From Williamsia phyllosphaerae (lineage in GTDB: Bacteria; Actinomycetota; Actinomycetes; Mycobacteriales; Mycobacteriaceae), in contig NZ_BMCS01000001.1 of assembly GCF_014635305.1 (NCBI RefSeq), positions 496,001 to 560,000 on the forward strand: a stretch of 64,000 nucleotides of DNA, read 5' to 3'. Both the position numbers and the translations under genes were made by a program. The notes beneath the pieces were generated by a model, which had not been told where the DNA came from, searched no databases, and saw only the letters and a program-made list of their open reading frames with translations. Positions within the stretch are counted from its first letter, which is position 1. Every line of letters starts with the position of its first letter. Shown here piece by piece: positions 1 to 9,718 of this stretch.

Positions 1-1029
<1,029 letters not shown>

Positions 1030-1106
1030 TTACTGGTTTTATCGGACAGATACCCCGTTCCGCCGCGCGTGATGGCTCGGCCCCGCCGAGAGAGGCCTCC
1101 GCTGAC

Positions 1107-1772
1107 GTGACGACGACGGTTATCTGCGCGCTCGATGTACCCGTGCCCGACGCCTTGGACGGCCTCGTCGTGATCCGCGCCGAGAACAGCCGTGACTCGA
1201 TGCGGGCCGGCGTGGCCAAGGCGGTTGCCGACGCGGCCGTGACCCGCGTGGTGGTGGTCGCGGGACCCGATCACCCCGACGCGTTCCTCGGTGCCGTCGT
1301 GGCGCGTCTGATGATCGCCGAGGCGCTGGGGGTCGAGGTCGCCTACGTAGCACCAGAGGCGACGCCGGGCACGAAGGTCTACGGGTTGCCGTCCGGCGAC
1401 GCGGCCGCCGAGCTGGCGGTGTCGGGGACGGCGGTGTCGGTTCCCTTGATCCGCGACGACGCCGCCGTTGTCGTCATCGGCGAGGCCAGCCACACCGGCG
1501 AGAACGGGTCATTCACCGGCGAGACCATCGTCGACAGCGAGCGCTTGTTCCTCGGCGAGGCCAAGACAGTGCTGATCCGGCCCACCCGCACTGAGCCGGG
1601 TGTCGAAGGCGCACTGCAGAAACGATTTCGGCAGAAATGGGTCGCCGGGCGCGCCGTGCAGACCGGCGGGATCGACGTAGTGGTCGAGCGTGATGGTATC
1701 CGGGCTCCCCGCCCGGTGCACCGGTCCACGATCTACCGCCACCACGAGGACTGGAAGCTGGTCTCTCCATGA
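1107..1772 (+). CDS. Conserved actinobacterial protein of unknown function (Rv0358-like)
   Basis: A 221-aa soluble protein with no signal peptide or membrane segment. The GTG start at 1107 gives MTTTVICALDVPVP. The middle shows alternating Val/Ala-rich strands (RVVVVAGPDHPDAFLGAVVARLM) like an alpha/beta nucleotide-binding fold, but no Walker or Rossmann motif is complete. The C-terminus is basic (HRSTIYRHHEDWKLV). It overlaps the next gene by 4 nt (ATGA), so the two are probably translated together. The position between purA and a site-2 protease matches Rv0358, which has no known function that I can state. Real gene is near certain; role unknown. Confidence 0.85.
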   Translation: MTTTVICALDVPVPDALDGLVVIRAENSRDSMRAGVAKAVADAAVTRVVVVAGPDHPDAFLGAVVARLMIAEALGVEVAYVAPEATPGTKVYGLPSGDAAAELAVSGTAVSVPLIRDDAAVVVIGEASHTGENGSFTGETIVDSERLFLGEAKTVLIRPTRTEPGVEGALQKRFRQKWVAGRAVQTGGIDVVVERDGIRAPRPVHRSTIYRHHEDWKLVSP

Positions 1773-2551
1773 GCACCGCGACTCAGATCGCTCGCTCGGT
1801 CCGACCGGGCCCGGTGTTCCTCGGCGTGGTCGCTGCTGCCGTCGCGGGCGGGGTGTTGCTGGCGCAGTCCACACCGGGCCGCAACGCCACGTCCATCGTC
1901 GGGGCGCTATTGCTCGTCATCGGCGGGTGGGTGATCTCGTTGTGTCTCCACGAGTTCGGCCACGCGGTCACGGCATTCGCTTTCGGCGACAAGAACGCCG
2001 AGAACCGCGGCTACCTGACGTTGAATCCTCTGAAGTATGCGCACCCGGGTCTGTCGATCACGTTGCCGCTGGTGATCATCCTGTTGGGCGGCATCGGTTT
2101 TCCCGGTGGCGCGGTGTACGTGAACCAGGCCGGGTTCTCCAAGGCGCAGCGGACGATCGTGTCGTTGGCCGGCCCGTTCGCGAACATCGTCGTGGGCGTG
2201 GTGCTACTGGCCGTGATCCGCGCGAAGGTCGACTCGATCGATCCCACGACGATCAACCTCTGGTCGGCGCTGGGCATGCTGGCGCTGCTGCAGATCACCG
2301 CAGCCGTGCTCAACCTGATCCCGATCCCCGGTTTCGACGGCTACGGCGCCATCGAGCCGCATCTGTCGCTCGAGACGCGTCGCAAGCTAGCCCCGGTGGG
2401 CCAGTACGGATTCCTGCTCGTGTTCCTGGTGCTGTTGCTGCCGCCGCTGAACCGCGCCTTCTTCGACGTCATCTACTGGTTCTTCGAGTTGTCCGGCGTC
2501 AGTTCCACACTGGCGTCCATCGGCTACAGCCTGGTCGTCTTCTGGCGCTGA
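1769..2551 (+). CDS. Site-2 protease family membrane metalloprotease (Rv0359-like)
   Basis: A 260-aa polytopic membrane protein of the M50/S2P family. The zinc motif HEFGH (within LCLHEFGHAV, about residue 61) and the distal NLIPIPGFDG segment (about residue 189, supplying the third ligand Asp) are both present, so the active site looks complete. About six hydrophobic segments surround them. S2P proteases cut transmembrane segments of anti-sigma factors or other membrane proteins; no substrate is visible here. The short form lacks a PDZ domain. It is translationally coupled to the upstream gene through ATGA and is followed by a strong hairpin. Confidence 0.9.
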   Translation: MSTATQIARSVRPGPVFLGVVAAAVAGGVLLAQSTPGRNATSIVGALLLVIGGWVISLCLHEFGHAVTAFAFGDKNAENRGYLTLNPLKYAHPGLSITLPLVIILLGGIGFPGGAVYVNQAGFSKAQRTIVSLAGPFANIVVGVVLLAVIRAKVDSIDPTTINLWSALGMLALLQITAAVLNLIPIPGFDGYGAIEPHLSLETRRKLAPVGQYGFLLVFLVLLLPPLNRAFFDVIYWFFELSGVSSTLASIGYSLVVFWR

Positions 2552-2568
2552 GTTCCCGCGTCGAACAA

Positions 2569-2600
2569 ACGAACCCGCGTCGTGTATGACGCGGGTTCGT
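2569..2600. terminator. Bidirectional hairpin terminator
   Basis: Perfect 13-bp inverted repeat (ACGAACCCGCGTC, 6-nt loop GTGTAT, then the complement) between two convergent genes, the site-2 protease and the giant surface protein. It probably ends both transcripts. Confidence 0.8.
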
Positions 2601-2630
2601 TGGTTGAGAGCGGATCTGTCGCTGCGATCG

Positions 2631-5600
2631 TCAGCGAACTACGCAGTCCACCGTGACGGTGCCGGTGTTGGTGGACGTCGGCGGCACGGTGAACGCCGGC
2701 GGAGGCACGTACGACGCCGGATTCCCGTTCGGCGTGTTCACCGTTCCGAACCCTGACGGGAAGAACGAACTCGGCAGCGACGTCGGCCTCGAGGTCGTGA
2801 CCGTGTGGCTGTCACAGTATTGCCTCACCGGACCCGTTGCCGTTCCCGAGCCCGTGGAGGGAGCCGGAGTGATCGCGACGTTGATCGTGACCGGCGTGGA
2901 TGCCCCCTGGGCGTTGGACACGGTGATGACAAAGGAATCCGTTGTCGCGCCGCCCGATGCGGCGGCGGTCCGTGCCGCAGCGGTGGGCGTGAAGGTCCAC
3001 ATACCCGCAGAGGTGACGGTCACTGATCCGGTTGCCGGACTCGTCGACGGAGCAGCGTAGAAGAACGGACCCGCGCTTGTGTTGGCCGGCATCAGAATCC
3101 CGGACACCGCACCGGTCGCGGCATCGGTGGGTCCTCCGAGCTGCCCGATGGTGCCAAATGTCACCCCTGTACTACCGGTGACTCCCGTCGGGCCGGTGCT
3201 GGGACCCGCGGGACCCGTCACACCCGTGGCCCCGGACTCGACGGTCGGTGCGACAGTGACGTTCACGGTGATCCGCACACTGCCGCCGTAGCCGTCCGAC
3301 ACCGTGACGACGAACGAATCCGTTTTCGCCGATGCCGGCGCATTCGCCGCCGCCGCAGCCGCTCGCGCAGCCACTGTCGGGGTGAAGGTGTAGCCACCTT
3401 GACCGTTGATCGTGACTGCTCCACCGCCAAGCGATGTCGCCGGGACGGAGTAGACGAGCACATCGCCGTTGGGGTCAGACGCCGACACCGTTCCGGTCAC
3501 GACGCCCGTGGTCGCGTTGACCGTCCCAGCGGCCTGTGTGCCGGCGACGGGCGCTGTGTTGGACGGAGCGATGTCCACGGTCACCGTCACCGGGGTCGAG
3601 CCGCCGAAGCCATCGGTCACCGTGACGGTGAACGTGTCGGTCTTCGCACCTGTGGCCGACGCCGCAGCATGTCGCGCAGCGTTGGTTGGCGTGTAGATGA
3701 ACTTCCCGGTCGTCGGATCGATCACCACAGCACCGGAAGTCGTTGCCCCGGAACCGCTGTAGGTGAGGGTGTCGCCATCGGTGTCCGTGACTCGGACAAT
3801 GCCCGAGACCGCTCCGGTGGAGGCGCTGGGGATGCTGACGGTGGTCCCCGCGGGCGTGATCACCGTGGCACTGCCGCCGGCCAGGTTGGTGACATAGACG
3901 ACGCCTTCAGAACCCACCGCAACACCGAACGGGAAGACAAACCCGTCGATGGTCGACTCGACCACACCGTTGTTGATCACCGACACCGTGTTCGACGAAC
4001 TGTTGCTGACGTACACCCGGCCGTCCGGGCCCACCGCAACGCGGTTCGGGGTGATGCCCACATCGATCGTCGACACCACCACACCGTTCTTGATCACCGA
4101 CACCGTGTTCGACTGACTGTTGGTGACATACACCGTGCCGTCCGACCCGGCTGCGATCCCGTCTGGCCCACCACCCACCAGGATCGTGGACTCCACAACG
4201 CCGTTCCGGATGACCGCGACCGATCTGCCGCCCATCTGCGCGACGTACACCCGTCCATCCGAACCGACTGCGATGCCATCGGGGCCGGCGCCGACCTGGA
4301 TCGTGGACTCCACGACGCCGTTGCTGATCACCGAAACCCCGCTGCCGGTGGCCACATACACCCGCCCGTCCGTACCGGCCGCGATACCGACCGGACGAAC
4401 ACCCAGATCGATCGTCGTCTCCACCACGCCGTCGCTGATCACCGACACCGAGTTGCCATCCTGATTGGTGACGTAGATCTTGCCGTCGGAACCGGCCACT
4501 GCACTCAGTGGACCACCGCCGACGCCGATGGTCTGGACCACGACGCCGTTCTCGATCACCGACACCGAGTTGCTGCTCAGATTGACGACATACGTCCGAC
4601 CATCCGCACCGACCGCGACACCGGTCGGAGTGGTACCGACACCGACCGTCGACACCGTCGGTGACGTCGTGACCGCCGGCGGCGCGTTGACCGGACTGAT
4701 GTCGACCGTCACGGTCACCGGGGTCGATCCGCCGAAACCGTCGGTCACCGTGACCGTGAAGGTGTCGGTCTTCGCGCCTGTTGCCGACGCCGCGGTGTGC
4801 CGCGCCGCATCGGTCGGGGTGTAGATGAACTTCCCGGTCGCGGGATCGATCACCACGGCACCGGAAGTCGTTGCCCCGGAACCGCTGTAGATGAGGGTGT
4901 CACCATCGGCGTCCGATCCTCGCACCGTTCCCGAGACCGCGCCGGTCGAGCTGTCAGGATCTCCGACCGTGACGTCGGCGGGCTTGATGATCGTTGTGGT
5001 GCTGCCGAACAGGTTGGTGACATAGACGACGCCGTCAGAACCCACCGCAACGCCGAACGGGAAGTCGAACCCGTTGATGGTCGAGACGACTACACCGTTC
5101 TTGATCACCGACACCGTGTTGGCACCGCTGTTGGAGACGTACACCCGACCATCCGGCCCCACCGCAACACGATTCGGGGTGGCTCCCACCGCGATCGTCG
5201 ACACCACCGCACCGTTCTTGATCACCGACACCGTGCCGGAACCGCTGTTGGTCACATACACGGTCCCGTCCGGTCCCACCACCACACCGTCCGGGTAGTC
5301 GCCGACGGGAATCGTGGACTCCACGAGGCCGTCTCGGATCACCGTGACCGATCCGCCGGTGTACTGCGTGACGTACACCCGGCCGTCCGCCCCGACCGCG
5401 ATGCCGTCGGGGCCGGCCTCGACAGAGATCGTCGACACAACGGCGCCGTTGCTGATCACCGACACGCCGTTGCCGGTGGCGACATAGATGAGCCCGTCAG
5501 CTCCGGCCGCGACTCCGACCGGACGAACACCCAGGTCGATCGTCGTCTCCACCGCACCGTTGTTGATCACCGACACCGAGTTGCCGCCCTGATTGGTGAC

Positions 5601-8600
5601 GTAGATCTTGCCGTCCGAGCCGACGACGGCGCTGAGTGGACTGCTACCCACGTCGATGGTCTGGACCACGACGCCGTTCTCGATCACCGACACCGAATCA
5701 CTGCTCAGATTGACGACGTAGGTCCGACCATCCGGCCCGACCAGGACCCCGGTCGGGAAATAACCCACGCCGACAGTCGACACCGTCGGTGATGTCGACA
5801 CCACCGGCGGCGCGTTGACCGGGGCGATGGGCACCGTCACCACGATCTCGGTCATTCCACCGAAACCGTCATCGGCGATCACTGTGAACGTGTCCGTCTT
5901 GGCCCCCAGCGCCGACGCCGCGTTGTGCTGCGCCTCCGCGGTCGGGGTGTAGGTGTAGGTGCCGTCGGTGTTGACCTGCACGTAGCCCGAACCACCGTCC
6001 GTGAACCACGGACCGGAGTAGGTGGGCGTATCGCCGTCGCCGTCGGTGGTCGAGACCGAACCGGTCACCACACCGCCGGCTCCCGGAGCGCTCTGAGTCG
6101 GGATGCCGGCAACGGGATCGGAGTTCACCGGGACGATCGGGACCGTCACCACGATCTCGGTCATTCCACCGAAACCGTCATCGGCGATGAGGGTGAACGT
6201 GTCGGTCTTGGCGCCGTTCGCCGAGGCCGCATTGTGCTGTGCCGCCGCAGTCGGGGTGTAGATGAACTTGCCCGTCGCAGGGTCGACCACCACCGCACCG
6301 GAAGTCGTCACACCGGATCCGCTGTAGGTGGGGGAGTCGCCGTCGACGTCGGTGACGTCGATCGTGCCGGCGACGGCGCCACTCTGCGGATCGGGTGCCG
6401 CCGTCGTGTAGCCGCCCCCTGCCACGATCGACACCGTGCCCGCATAGAAGTTCATCACGTAGACATCACCGTTCGTGCCGGTGGCGAGCGCGAACGGCCC
6501 CCCGCCGACGGCGTTCACTGTCCTGATGACCGCGTTGGTCGCGGGATCGATGACCGAGAGTGAGTTGTTTCCCTGGTTCCCGACGTACACCAAGCCGTCG
6601 GCCCCCACCGTGACGCCGAACGGGCTGGAGCCCACCGAGACGACCGAGGTCACCGTGTTCGTGACCGGGTCGATGGCGTAGACCTTGCTTTCGGACTGGG
6701 AGACGACGTACACCGTGCCGTTCTGGGCCACCGCCACCCCGGCTGCGCCGTTTCCCACTGAAACCGTTGTCACCGAGTAGTCGTCGGCGGGGTCGATGAC
6801 AGAGACCGTGCCGCTGAAGTAGTTGCTGACATACACACGCCCGGACGCGGACACCGCGATACCCGTCGGATGTTGACCCACCACGACCGAACGCACCTCG
6901 CCGGTCGTCGTGTCGATCACCGACACCGTCCCCGATCCCTGGTTGGTCACGTAGACAACACCGTTGGGCCCCATGGCGATGCCGAACGGAGTGGATCCGA
7001 CCGTGTAGGTGGTGACCACTGCTCTGGTCACGGGGTCGATGACCGTCACGCGGTTGTTCTGATTGGTGACCACGTACACGTATCCGTCGGACCCGACACC
7101 GACACCGGTCGGGTTGCTGTCGAGCTGGATCGTCCCCGTGACCTCCTTGGTGACGGGATCGATCACCGTGATCGTGCTCTCGTTGTAGCTGGTCACGTAG
7201 ATCACGCCGTTGGGGCCGACGGCCAGGCCGTTCGGGCCACTGCCCACGGCGACTGTTTTCACCACCGTTGTCGGGGCGCCACCCACAGTCGGCGCTGTGT
7301 TGACGGGATTGATCGGTACGATCACCGCGATCTCGGTCTTCCCACCGAAACCGTCATCAGCCACCACGGTGAAGGTGTCGCTCTTCGCACCCGTGGCCGA
7401 CGCCGCGTTGTGCTGCGCCGCCGCGGTCGGGGTGTAGGTGTAGGTGCCGTCCGCGTTCACCGTGAAGGTGCCGGTCGTGCTGGTCGTCGTCGCCGGGGTG
7501 AACCTCACCGGGTCGTTGTCGCCGTCGGTGGCCGTCACGGTCCCGGTCACCACACCACCGACGCCTGCAGCGCCGGGTGTCTGGACGCCACCAACGGGAT
7601 TGGCGTTGACCGGGGCGATGGGTACCGTCACCACGACCTGGGTCGTACCACCGAAACCGTCATCGGCAACCACGGTGAACGAGTCGCTCTTCGCGCCCGT
7701 CGCGGACGCTGCGTTGTGCTGCGCCGTCGCGGTCGGGGTGTAGGTGTAGGTGCCGTCGGCGTTCAACTTCACCGAACCGGTGCCGCCGGCTGTGGTCGTC
7801 GGGCCGGTGTACTTGACCGGGTCCTTGTCGCGATCGGTGACCGTGACCGTGCCGGTGACCGCGCCCGTGGTCGGGTTGGTCTGTCCGGCAGGCTGGTTGG
7901 CGGGAGCGACGGGGGCCGCGTTAAGCGGGGTCAGCGGGACGGTGACCACGATCTGCGTGGTCGCGCCACGTCCGTCGGTCGCGGTCACGGTGAACGTGTC
8001 CTGCGTCGCCGACGCCGGCGCACCCGTCTTCGCCGCCTGGTGCCGCGCATCAGCGGTCGGCGTGTAGGTGTACGCGCCTCCGCTGGTGACGGTGACCGTC
8101 CCGCCCTTGGTGCTCGTCGCCGACGGCGCGCTGTATTTGACCGGGGTGCCGTTGCTCGATCCCGCCGACACCGTTCCGGTGATCGCGCCGGTCGTCGGGT
8201 CGGGGGTGCCGACCACAGGGGTGTTCGGGGTCGGCGGCGCAGTCGAGGTGATCGGAACCTGCACAGTCACCGACGATTTCGAGATCCAGTTGCGCGCGGT
8301 GACGGTGAACGAATCCACGGTCGCGGTGATCGGCGCGGTCTTCGACGGGGTGTAGACGTAGCGGCCGTTCTTGTCGATGGTGACGGTGCCGTTGGTCGGC
8401 GCGGTCACGGTGTACCACTGCGGCAACCAGAACGGGCTCGTGAACTGCGCGCTACCGGTCACCACACCGGTCAGAGGATCGACCATCTGCGGGCCCTGCA
8501 CCGTCGGGTACGGCGAGAACACCGACTGGAATCGACGGAACACCGCAGCGACCAAGTCGCCCAACGGGTTCGGCGGAGCCACCGGAGCAACCGGCGTCGT

Positions 8601-9509
8601 CGACGCATTACCCGCGTTCAGACCGAAAATCGAGAGAACAACAGCGGCCAACGCCGTCAACGGCGTCACCACCGCCTGCGACGCCGGCGCGACCATCGGC
8701 GCCGACGAGACCGCCGACACCGAGGCCAGCGACACCGCTGACGAACCCTGACCGGTCGAGGTGACGACCGGAGCCGAACCCACCACCGGCAGGCTCGACG
8801 ACGGGATCAGCGGCGTCGACGACGTCCCCGACGTCGCACCGGTCGTGCCCGACGACGTCGATGCCGACGTCGTCGGCGCGGTCGTCGGAGCATTCGACGC
8901 CGACCCACCGGACGATGAGCTACCCGACCCCGACTCCGATACGGGCGGCGTCGACGCAGCGGGAGCCGTGGTCCCGGTCGAGCCCGAACCCGACGTCGAC
9001 CCCGAACCGGTCGACGTCGGAGTCGAGCCCTCGGACGACGGCGACTGCGGTGTGGACGCCGGCGCCGGGGTCGTTGTCGAGTTCGAGCTGCCGATACCCG
9101 TACTGCTCGACGTGCCAAGCGCACCCGAGGTGTCGCTGGTCGTCGAGGTCGAACCACTCCCCGCGGTCCCGGTATCGGTGCCCGACGCCGAACTCGTCGA
9201 CGAACCGCTCGCGGTATCAGCGGCCGTCGAGGGCGACGACGCCGGCGACACCGTCCGGGTCGTCGACGACGAATCGTCCGACGAGCTGCTCCCACCCGAC
9301 GACGCGCCGCCACCGGTCGCCGTCTCGGCGTTCGCCAGACCCGACCCACTGATCAAAGCCGCACCCAGACCGACGGTCAAAGCACTGGTCTTGACCCACG
9401 TCGGCACCTCACGATGCTGCGGAGTGCGATGTTGCCCCTGACCCGCCTTGGCCGCTTTCGCAGCACGAGCCTTGGCCTTCGCACGATTGTTCACCCGGTG
9501 AGTACTCAT
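2631..9509 (-). CDS. Giant secreted repeat protein: Ig/cadherin-like units with YVTN-type beta-propellers
   Basis: A 2292-aa exported protein, probably on the cell surface or in the matrix. ATG at 9509 (MSTHRVNN) follows AGGGA; an in-frame GTG at 9542 would add 11 residues. A long basic n-region (KAKARAAKAAKAG) precedes a hydrophobic stretch and an ANA/E cleavage-like site near residue 62. Next come a Ser/Thr/Gly-rich low-complexity stalk to about residue 275, then repeated units of about 95 aa (TGAVTGTV...DGTYTYTPT...DSFTVVADDGFGG), a first propeller (DNA about 6400-7270, blades like GPNGVVYVTNQGSGTVSVID) and two near-identical propeller-plus-unit blocks. A short collagen-like GxT run (GVTGPAGPSTGPTG) lies near 3150-3240. 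The C-terminus has two cysteines and no LPXTG or anchor. Adhesion or matrix function is inferred. Confidence 0.9.
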   Translation of the reverse strand: MSTHRVNNRAKAKARAAKAAKAGQGQHRTPQHREVPTWVKTSALTVGLGAALISGSGLANAETATGGGASSGGSSSSDDSSSTTRTVSPASSPSTAADTASGSSTSSASGTDTGTAGSGSTSTTSDTSGALGTSSSTGIGSSNSTTTPAPASTPQSPSSEGSTPTSTGSGSTSGSGSTGTTAPAASTPPVSESGSGSSSSGGSASNAPTTAPTTSASTSSGTTGATSGTSSTPLIPSSSLPVVGSAPVVTSTGQGSSAVSLASVSAVSSAPMVAPASQAVVTPLTALAAVVLSIFGLNAGNASTTPVAPVAPPNPLGDLVAAVFRRFQSVFSPYPTVQGPQMVDPLTGVVTGSAQFTSPFWLPQWYTVTAPTNGTVTIDKNGRYVYTPSKTAPITATVDSFTVTARNWISKSSVTVQVPITSTAPPTPNTPVVGTPDPTTGAITGTVSAGSSNGTPVKYSAPSATSTKGGTVTVTSGGAYTYTPTADARHQAAKTGAPASATQDTFTVTATDGRGATTQIVVTVPLTPLNAAPVAPANQPAGQTNPTTGAVTGTVTVTDRDKDPVKYTGPTTTAGGTGSVKLNADGTYTYTPTATAQHNAASATGAKSDSFTVVADDGFGGTTQVVVTVPIAPVNANPVGGVQTPGAAGVGGVVTGTVTATDGDNDPVRFTPATTTSTTGTFTVNADGTYTYTPTAAAQHNAASATGAKSDTFTVVADDGFGGKTEIAVIVPINPVNTAPTVGGAPTTVVKTVAVGSGPNGLAVGPNGVIYVTSYNESTITVIDPVTKEVTGTIQLDSNPTGVGVGSDGYVYVVTNQNNRVTVIDPVTRAVVTTYTVGSTPFGIAMGPNGVVYVTNQGSGTVSVIDTTTGEVRSVVVGQHPTGIAVSASGRVYVSNYFSGTVSVIDPADDYSVTTVSVGNGAAGVAVAQNGTVYVVSQSESKVYAIDPVTNTVTSVVSVGSSPFGVTVGADGLVYVGNQGNNSLSVIDPATNAVIRTVNAVGGGPFALATGTNGDVYVMNFYAGTVSIVAGGGYTTAAPDPQSGAVAGTIDVTDVDGDSPTYSGSGVTTSGAVVVDPATGKFIYTPTAAAQHNAASANGAKTDTFTLIADDGFGGMTEIVVTVPIVPVNSDPVAGIPTQSAPGAGGVVTGSVSTTDGDGDTPTYSGPWFTDGGSGYVQVNTDGTYTYTPTAEAQHNAASALGAKTDTFTVIADDGFGGMTEIVVTVPIAPVNAPPVVSTSPTVSTVGVGYFPTGVLVGPDGRTYVVNLSSDSVSVIENGVVVQTIDVGSSPLSAVVGSDGKIYVTNQGGNSVSVINNGAVETTIDLGVRPVGVAAGADGLIYVATGNGVSVISNGAVVSTISVEAGPDGIAVGADGRVYVTQYTGGSVTVIRDGLVESTIPVGDYPDGVVVGPDGTVYVTNSGSGTVSVIKNGAVVSTIAVGATPNRVAVGPDGRVYVSNSGANTVSVIKNGVVVSTINGFDFPFGVAVGSDGVVYVTNLFGSTTTIIKPADVTVGDPDSSTGAVSGTVRGSDADGDTLIYSGSGATTSGAVVIDPATGKFIYTPTDAARHTAASATGAKTDTFTVTVTDGFGGSTPVTVTVDISPVNAPPAVTTSPTVSTVGVGTTPTGVAVGADGRTYVVNLSSNSVSVIENGVVVQTIGVGGGPLSAVAGSDGKIYVTNQDGNSVSVISDGVVETTIDLGVRPVGIAAGTDGRVYVATGSGVSVISNGVVESTIQVGAGPDGIAVGSDGRVYVAQMGGRSVAVIRNGVVESTILVGGGPDGIAAGSDGTVYVTNSQSNTVSVIKNGVVVSTIDVGITPNRVAVGPDGRVYVSNSSSNTVSVINNGVVESTIDGFVFPFGVAVGSEGVVYVTNLAGGSATVITPAGTTVSIPSASTGAVSGIVRVTDTDGDTLTYSGSGATTSGAVVIDPTTGKFIYTPTNAARHAAASATGAKTDTFTVTVTDGFGGSTPVTVTVDIAPSNTAPVAGTQAAGTVNATTGVVTGTVSASDPNGDVLVYSVPATSLGGGAVTINGQGGYTFTPTVAARAAAAAANAPASAKTDSFVVTVSDGYGGSVRITVNVTVAPTVESGATGVTGPAGPSTGPTGVTGSTGVTFGTIGQLGGPTDAATGAVSGILMPANTSAGPFFYAAPSTSPATGSVTVTSAGMWTFTPTAAARTAAASGGATTDSFVITVSNAQGASTPVTINVAITPAPSTGSGTATGPVRQYCDSHTVTTSRPTSLPSSFFPSGFGTVNTPNGNPASYVPPPAFTVPPTSTNTGTVTVDCVVR
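3555..5810 (-). repeat. Two tandem 1128-bp (376-codon) copies inside the giant gene
   Basis: Copies occupy about 3555-4682 and 4683-5810. The boundary CGCGTTGACC at 4683 recurs exactly at 5811. Each copy encodes one YVTN-type propeller plus one Ig-like unit; blades such as NSVSVIENGVVVQTI and ETTIDLGVRPVG recur in the same order. The length is a multiple of three, so copy number can change without breaking the frame. Confidence 0.85.
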
Positions 9510-9645
9510 CGATCCCTGTTTCTTCGGTGCGCCCTCGCGCACAACCCGGAACAGACATCACACACCGTGTCACCAGCGACTTCTGCACTGATCATTCGAC
9601 GACGAGCACAACCACCCGGGGCTATGCGGGCACATTACGAACAAT

Positions 9646-9666
9646 TTGCATAAAAAATGTAAATCT
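9646..9666 (-). promoter_or_regulatory. 21-bp shared element upstream of the giant surface gene (copy A)
   Basis: Reads TTGCATA-AA-AAATGTAAATCT on the + strand. The same element with only two differing bases lies at 17381-17401, in the same orientation relative to the mini-homologue. It sits in a conspicuously AT-rich stretch (about 9630-9720) between the giant gene and the first SARP gene, 137 nt from the giant ATG. A regulator binding site or promoter element is the likely reading. Confidence 0.7.
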
Positions 9667-9705
9667 ACGCACGGGCAATGATTTCCTTAGATATCGCAAC
9701 TTGTT

Positions 9706-9711
9706 TATGCT
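9706..9711 (+). promoter_or_regulatory. Candidate -10 box, leaderless start of SARP gene 1
   Basis: TATGCT ends 7 nt before the ATG at 9719 and there is no ribosome binding site, so transcription probably begins at the A of the start codon. Confidence 0.5.
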
Positions 9712-9718
9712 CGATTAA

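Noticed and set aside
3900..5720. Regularly spaced short repeats resembling a CRISPR array
   Set aside because: The repeats are propeller blades in a coding frame, spacing is that of blades, spacers are similar to each other, and no cas gene is present.
3399..8741. Long + strand open frames opposite the giant surface gene (up to 623 codons)
   Set aside because: They are Arg/His/Asp-rich shadows produced by the regular codon use of the repeats; no family features, start signals or independent repeats.
9647..9718. Possible leader peptide before SARP gene 1: the shared element translates to CI(K/R)NVNL..GND in both copies with mostly third-position changes
   Set aside because: Copy B has no downstream gene on the + strand and the fixed common context is the minus-strand surface genes, so a DNA element explains the conservation better; the frame pattern is still worth remembering.
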